A DNA stretch of 8,949 nucleotides, from NCBI GenBank assembly GCA_018267355.1, contig JAFDYP010000238.1, positions 1 through 8,949 on the forward strand. The letters run 5' to 3'. Positions 5,305 through 8,949 of this stretch are shown here, piece after piece. The position numbers and the translations under genes are program-made. The notes under the pieces were generated by a model. That model saw only the letters and a program-made list of their open reading frames with translations, did no database searches and was not told the origin of the DNA. How positions within the stretch are numbered: position 1 is the first letter of the stretch; each line of letters begins with the position of its first letter. The stretch comes from Bacteroidota bacterium (lineage in GTDB: Bacteria > Bacteroidota > Bacteroidia > Chitinophagales > LD1).

Positions 5305-7758
5305 GTGAAAACGCTATATGTACTTGCTATTTTTGTGCTGTCCGTCCTGGCCGCAGGCGCGCAGACACAGACCATCACGATCCGGTCCGGGCCCAATACC
5401 GGCTTTCGCGCCTACCGCGGTGCCGGCCACAATGCCAGCCCTAACTGGATGCTCCCCAGCTACAATGATGCCTCCTGGCTACAGCCGGTAAACGGATCCG
5501 TGCCGGATACCTCTATAGGTGGCAGCTGCAATGGTGCCAACTGGAGCATCTGGGGCCAGAGAGATACCGCCATCTGGACAGACGTCACCACCCACTTCCC
5601 GGATACAGGTGCTTTTCGCAAGCCCTTCAAGATGTGCGGCACCCCCATCTCCTGCACCATGAAGGTGATAGGTGATGACTACGCCACGACCTATATCAAT
5701 GGCAACCTCCTGGGCAACCAGCAGGCCGCCGTGACGGGCATGATCTATACACTCAACGCCACACAGCTCACCTGGTTTCAGCAGTGCAATAACGTAATAG
5801 CCGTACAGGTATCAAATCTCCAGCGCTACTGTGCCGCGTTTGACATGGTGGCCACCCTCGTGGTAGATACTACGGGCTGCGCGCATCGCCAGCCAGGCTC
5901 CTCTGCTACTACAGCCGCTATCTGCGCCGGCGGCAGCTACACCTTTGGCGGGCGTACCTATACCCAGGCAGGCACCTACTACGATACCATCGGCACCACC
6001 CTATGCGATAGCATAGCACGGCTCGACCTCTTCGTCACTCCCTACGTACGAGACTCCGTCTCACAGCTCATCTGTGCCGGCCAGTCGGTCACGGTAGGCA
6101 CGCACACCTACTCCGCAGCAGGCGTCTACAGAGATACCTTTGCACTCGCCGGCGGCTGCGACAGCATCCATATCCTGCGCCTCGCCATAGGCACCGGACC
6201 GGTGGTCACTGCGATCCGCTATATCTGCCCGGGCCAGACCGTGACCGTAGGGCCGCACACCTACTATATGACCGGCGTCTATCGCGATACCTTTGCCACC
6301 GCTGCCTGTGATAGTATCTACGTGCTGGACCTGCGCGTCTCTCTCATCACAGACTCTGTAGCGCAGCGCATCTGCACGGGCCAGTCCGTCACGGTAGGCA
6401 CGCACACTTATACCACTACGGGGGTCTATAGAGATACCTTTGCCCGTGCCACCTGTGACAGTGTGCACATCCTCTCGCTCACTGTGGCCAGCCTGCTCTA
6501 TGACTCTGCCGCACGCCATATCTGCACCGGCCAGTACGTCACCGTGGGTACGCATACCTACTCCACACCCGGCATCTATCGCGATACCTTTGCCACAGCC
6601 ACCTGTGATAGCGTGTATGTACTCCATCTGTCCGTCACCGGTATCTTGACCGACTCTGCCTACCAGGCCATCTGCCAGGGCCAGAGCGTGCAGGTAGGCA
6701 CACACACGTATACTGCCACGGGTATCTACAGAGACACCTTTGCCACCAGCGGCTGCGATAGCGTCCATATTTTGGATCTCTACGTCCGGCCGCTCACCTA
6801 TGACTCCGGCTCGCAGACCATCTGCGCCGGCCACAGCGTCATGATAGGTACCCATCTCTATACGAGCACCGGCACCTATCGCGATACCTTTGCCACCACA
6901 GGCTGTGATAGTATCTATACCCTGCACCTCACCGTGCTGCCGGTCGGCACAGACTCCGTCTCCGTCCGCATCTGCCCGGGGCAGAGCTATACCTTTGGCA
7001 CGCGCACCTATACCAGCTCGGGCACCTATCGCGATACAGTGCCCACCGCCGGCTGCGATAGCGTACACATTCTGCACCTCACCGTAGACCTGGCCAGAGA
7101 TACTGCAGAGGTCTACTACTGCCCCGGCCAGAGCGTGATAGTAGGCGGGCAGGTATACAGCAGCCCCGGTTTCTACTCAGACACAGTAGCGGGTACACAG
7201 TGCGATATCATACACAGCCTCGCCGTGCAGCCGTGGACAGTGGTACCCCTACAGATATACGCCAGTGATACCCTCATAGAGCCGGGAGATACCATCTACC
7301 TCGGCACCGGCGGCACCTACCATGACTATACCTGGACCTCTACATCCGGCCAGATCTCCACCCACGCCCCGAGCACCGCTGCCACACCCACACAGTCCGG
7401 CTGGATCACCCTGCAGGTGACCGATACCAATAACTGTACGACCACTGACTCCATCTACATCCGTGTCGGCTGCCAGGGCGTCATCTACGTGCCCAACGCC
7501 TTCACACCAAACGGCGATGGCATCAATGACCAATACTACATCGTAGGCCACTGCATCACACTGCATGAGTTCAAGATCTTCAACCGCTGGGGCGAGAAAG
7601 TATGGGAGACAGACGATATCAATGCCCGCTGGGATGGCCGCTACCACGGTGATATGCAGCCCGCAGAGGTCTACGTCTACTTCCTCAGCTATACAGACAA
7701 TAGCGGCCGAGGCGGTATAGCCCGGCACACCAGGGGCAGTATCACCCTGATCAGGTAA
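5305..7758 (+). CDS. Secreted repeat protein with T9SS type B (gliding-motility-associated, CHU_C) C-terminal domain
   Basis: This protein has 817 residues if started at the GTG at 5305-5307. That start gives a compact signal peptide (VKTLYVLAIFVLSVLAAGA|Q, cleavage after AGA). The frame is open upstream to a TTG at 5128, but that stretch is basic, has no ATG and would bury the signal peptide 59 residues in. Mature domains: an N-terminal beta-sandwich at about 22-190, with the jelly-roll-like motif VIGDDYATTYINGNLLGN at 121-138; nine two-cysteine repeats at about 205-643; a PKD/Ig-like segment at about 645-722; and a type B sorting domain at 727-817 (VPNAFTPNGDGIND, FKIFNRWGEKVW, WDGRYHG, ending in LIR). 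The protein is expected to be exported by Sec then T9SS and attached to or released from the surface. The N-terminal fold suggests ligand (perhaps glycan) binding, by inference. There is no enzyme signature. Confidence 0.9.
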   Translation: MKTLYVLAIFVLSVLAAGAQTQTITIRSGPNTGFRAYRGAGHNASPNWMLPSYNDASWLQPVNGSVPDTSIGGSCNGANWSIWGQRDTAIWTDVTTHFPDTGAFRKPFKMCGTPISCTMKVIGDDYATTYINGNLLGNQQAAVTGMIYTLNATQLTWFQQCNNVIAVQVSNLQRYCAAFDMVATLVVDTTGCAHRQPGSSATTAAICAGGSYTFGGRTYTQAGTYYDTIGTTLCDSIARLDLFVTPYVRDSVSQLICAGQSVTVGTHTYSAAGVYRDTFALAGGCDSIHILRLAIGTGPVVTAIRYICPGQTVTVGPHTYYMTGVYRDTFATAACDSIYVLDLRVSLITDSVAQRICTGQSVTVGTHTYTTTGVYRDTFARATCDSVHILSLTVASLLYDSAARHICTGQYVTVGTHTYSTPGIYRDTFATATCDSVYVLHLSVTGILTDSAYQAICQGQSVQVGTHTYTATGIYRDTFATSGCDSVHILDLYVRPLTYDSGSQTICAGHSVMIGTHLYTSTGTYRDTFATTGCDSIYTLHLTVLPVGTDSVSVRICPGQSYTFGTRTYTSSGTYRDTVPTAGCDSVHILHLTVDLARDTAEVYYCPGQSVIVGGQVYSSPGFYSDTVAGTQCDIIHSLAVQPWTVVPLQIYASDTLIEPGDTIYLGTGGTYHDYTWTSTSGQISTHAPSTAATPTQSGWITLQVTDTNNCTTTDSIYIRVGCQGVIYVPNAFTPNGDGINDQYYIVGHCITLHEFKIFNRWGEKVWETDDINARWDGRYHGDMQPAEVYVYFLSYTDNSGRGGIARHTRGSITLIR
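5917..7233 (+). repeat. Nine tandem ~150-bp repeats encoding two-cysteine domains
   Basis: Nine units begin at Cys codons for residues 207, 257, 308, 357, 407, 457, 507, 557 and 606 (GTG numbering), so the period is 49-51 residues. Consensus features are ICxGQSVTVGTHTY, then GxYRDTFAT, then CDSVHILxL. The two cysteines of each unit are 27 residues apart (28 in the second unit), suggesting one disulfide per domain. The first unit (YTFGGRTYT) and the last (CDIIHSLAV) are the most diverged; the central ones are near-identical in places. Similar repeats are common in gliding-motility-associated surface proteins of Bacteroidota. Confidence 0.9.
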
Positions 7759-7763
7759 GGAAA

Positions 7764-7844
7764 GGAGGCGCAGACCTGTCTCCATGCACTATATGCCTCC
7801 AGATGAAATGGGTGGCAGGAGTATCCGGGGTTTGCCATCCGGAT
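7764..7844 (+). terminator. Weak hairpins after the type B cargo gene
   Basis: GGAGGC (7764-7769) pairs with GCCTCC (7795-7800) across a 25-base loop. ATCCGG (7823-7828) pairs with CCGGAT (7839-7844) across ten bases. Neither is followed by a real T-run, so termination is only a possibility suggested by their position between convergent genes (stops at 7758 and 7870). Confidence 0.25.
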
Positions 7845-7869
7845 GAGCATTGTTTACCTTGCCCGCGTA

Positions 7870-8157
7870 TCAGCGGCTGATGACGATATAGCCCGGTATA
7901 TCCCAATATGGCGGCCTGCCGCTGCCCGGCGGTACGATATTATGCACGATGCCCACTATAGTTTTTGAATTGAGGATAAACAAATTATAGAGCTGTGTGA
8001 TGTCGCTACCCGGAGACTGTACAGCACCATTCAGGCAGATCTTTGATATACCGTCGCATGCCAGTGTACTATTCATAGTGAGCCGCTGGCCGGGGTCCGA
8101 TACCAGACTACCAGTCAACACTGCCCCCCTCGCCTGCAGTGAATGTGACCTTACCAT
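7870..8157 (-). pseudogene. 3' fragment of a frameshifted gene: beta-rich C-terminal tail
   Basis: This open frame ends at the TGA 7870-7872 and continues, one frame over, the product of the fragment upstream. Its first residues (MVRSHSLQARG) are an out-of-frame reading of the neighbour. Sensible protein appears only after the G6 run at 8124-8129: AVLTGSLVSDPGQRL, then LACDGISKICLNGAV, then TQLYNLFILNSKTIVGIVHN and finally WDIPGYIVISR. The alternating hydrophobic pattern and the two cysteines suggest a small beta-barrel or beta-sandwich. Removing one G would join the two fragments into one chain (VTFTAGEGAVLTGSLVSD) with no internal stop. Whether this is a true mutation, a sequencing error or recoding cannot be told from the sequence. 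No family is recognised. Confidence 0.5.
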
Positions 8158-8521
8158 TCACACCGCTCAGTGCAGATGACGGCCAGAATAGCTGGTAGGA
8201 CCATGTGCCGGCTATATCAGCGGCCTTGACAGCTGTCAGCTTTGGGAATACGCGGTCCATATCCTGCTGTAGCCTACCCTCCAGGTCGCCATAGCTGATA
8301 GTACTGCCACCCATCACTTCCCCCTTGTCATCAAATGCCACTACGCCATTGGCAGCCCAGCGCACATACTGGAGAGCATCAAAATATTCCAGGAAGGCAG
8401 TGTTGAGGTCTATGGGTACCCCCCATCCCTTTTCATATATCTCACCGTAGTGCCGGCCAGCCTCAGGATATGAGCCGATGGCGCAGGGCGTGGGCCACTG
8501 CCGCAGTGATATTGGGCACAC
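8108..8521 (-). pseudogene. 5' fragment of a frameshifted gene: Sel1-like repeat remnant
   Basis: The frame can be opened only at a GTG (8521) inside the HTH gene, and the first ~16 residues are an out-of-frame reading of that gene. Real-looking protein starts at about 8470 with YPEAGRHYGEIYEKGWGVPI, then DLNTAF. This fits the Sel1 repeat consensus (A-x-x-x-G-x-IYE-x-G-x-GV-x-x-D-x-x-x-A). Only one repeat is present, with no good start codon ahead of it, although Sel1 proteins normally carry several. A helical stretch follows (YGDLEGRLQQDMDRVF), then a beta segment beginning IAGTWSYQLFW that runs into the G6 run and stops at the TAG 8108-8110. The gene therefore seems both 5'-truncated at the HTH stop codon and frameshifted near its middle. 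A short translationally coupled gene is the alternative reading. Confidence 0.5.
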
Positions 8522-8750
8522 CCATCTTCTTGATGATATTGCGGCGGTGGGAGTCTACGGTCTGCTTAGTGATATAGAGCAGCCGGGCTATCTGGTCTGA
8601 GGAGTAGCCGGCGGCCAGGTAGCTGAGCGTCTCCCGCTCGCGGGCTGTGAGCTGGCTGCGCCGCAGCGTGGGGAGCTCGTCAGTAGTGATGTAGGTCAGA
8701 GGCAGGGACCTGAGGTACTGGTCTGTGTCAGGCGTAGGCTTGAAGTTCAT
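8463..8750 (-). CDS. Stand-alone LuxR/GerE-type helix-turn-helix transcriptional regulator
   Basis: This 95-residue protein consists of a 33-residue polar N-terminus and a complete LuxR-type (GerE) DNA-binding domain at residues 34-94: LTARERETLSYLAAGYSSDQ, then IARLLYITKQTVDSHRRNII, then KKMGVPNITAAVAHALRHRL. The recognition helix lies around 61-75 (TKQTVDSHRRNIIKK). There is no receiver, PAS or autoinducer-binding domain, so it is either a naturally short regulator or the surviving C-terminal part of a longer one. The start is the ATG 8748-8750 after an A-rich leader (CCCAAAACAAGCAAACG). It begins 42 bases after the stop of the partial gene to its right. A small GCCG-TAG-CGGC hairpin at 8773-8783 lies in that gap. 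Its TGA stop coincides with the start of the Sel1-like remnant, one frame over. The regulator class is clear. Its targets are unknown. Confidence 0.85.
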   Translation of the reverse strand: MNFKPTPDTDQYLRSLPLTYITTDELPTLRRSQLTARERETLSYLAAGYSSDQIARLLYITKQTVDSHRRNIIKKMGVPNITAAVAHALRHRLIS

Positions 8751-8792
8751 CGTTTGCTTGTTTTGGGTGATAGCCGTAGCGGCGATACAAGA

Positions 8793-8948
8793 CTACGCCG
8801 CCGGCCAGCCGATATGAAACCAGATTTTGTCCATTTCAGGAGGTCTGACCTTATTTTTGGGTACGCAGATATAGGTACGATCCAGCCGTAGTGCGGGTTT
8901 GGGGCTGATGGCGTACTCCCTGTTTATAGGTACCTGCTTCACAGCAAA
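8793..8948 (-). CDS. C-terminal end of an unidentified gene (5' end outside window)
   Basis: Read on the minus strand from the right edge, one frame stays open for 51 codons and ends at the TAG 8793-8795. The peptide starts FAVKQVPINREYAISPKPAL, continues RLDRTYICVPKN and ends KIWFHIGWPAA. The other two minus frames contain stops. The composition is protein-like, with mixed charged and aromatic residues and no low-complexity bias, but no family is recognised. It lies in the same orientation as the HTH gene and only 42 bases before it, so the two could be co-transcribed. Confidence 0.4.
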   Translation of the reverse strand, partial: FAVKQVPINREYAISPKPALRLDRTYICVPKNKVRPPEMDKIWFHIGWPAA

Positions 8949-8949
8949 A

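Noticed and set aside
6061..7077. 338-codon minus-strand open frame opposite the repeat array
   Set aside because: It is a shadow of the nine repeats: its Gly/Ala/Ile-rich repetitive product follows the 150-bp period of the plus-strand gene, which has clear signal peptide and sorting domains.
5917..7233. CRISPR-like periodic repeats
   Set aside because: The period is about 150 bp, the whole unit is repeated and coding in frame, and there are no short repeats with unique spacers.
7249..7785. 178-codon minus-strand frame opposite the type B sorting domain
   Set aside because: The sense strand encodes an unmistakable CHU_C domain; the antisense product is a low-complexity shadow.
8124..8129. 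Programmed ribosomal frameshifting at the G6 run
   Set aside because: There is no clear slippery heptamer with a downstream pseudoknot, and the gene also lacks a proper 5' end, so decay or sequencing error is simpler.

Overview
The window looks like the chromosome of a Bacteroidota bacterium, probably Chitinophagales/Chitinophagaceae-like. Two large exported proteins end in the two classic C-terminal signals of the type IX secretion system (T9SS): a type A sorting domain and a type B (gliding-motility-associated, CHU_C) domain. Starts lack Shine-Dalgarno sequences, and upstream regions carry weak matches to the Bacteroidota -33 TTG / -7 TAnnTTTG promoter. Most of the window is roughly 55-60% GC. 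The first 250 bases are about 31% GC by hand count.

Layout, left to right. (1) 2-250: 3' part of an AT-rich plus-strand gene for a small membrane protein, cut by the window edge. (2) 251-453: a structured intergenic stretch with a 10-bp inverted repeat bounding about 100 bp, then a strong terminator hairpin. (3) 454-3432, minus: a 992-residue secreted multidomain protein with a signal peptide, Ig-like domains, a six-unit NHL beta-propeller, a dockerin-like Ca-binding pair, a cohesin-like domain and a T9SS type A tail. (4) 3433-3632: a divergent AT-rich promoter region. (5) 3633-5048, plus: a 471-residue all-helical cytoplasmic protein of unknown function. (6) 5049-5304: intergenic, with a compound hairpin and candidate promoters. 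(7) 5305-7758, plus: an 817-residue secreted protein with a jelly-roll-like N-terminal domain, nine ~50-residue two-cysteine repeats and a T9SS type B tail. (8) 7759-8948: a minus-strand cluster read right to left. It holds the C-terminal end of an unidentified gene, a 95-residue LuxR-type HTH protein, and a broken gene (Sel1-like remnant plus a beta-rich tail) split by an apparent frameshift at a G6 run.

The two T9SS cargos are probably surface or extracellular adhesin-like proteins; neither shows an obvious catalytic domain. No mobile-element genes, CRISPR arrays, defence systems, tRNAs or rRNAs were found. I do not see a clear new multi-gene system. The most interesting points are the architecture of the two cargos, the unusual GTG start of the second, the frameshifted Sel1-like locus abutting the HTH gene, and the structured intergenic element at 285-385.
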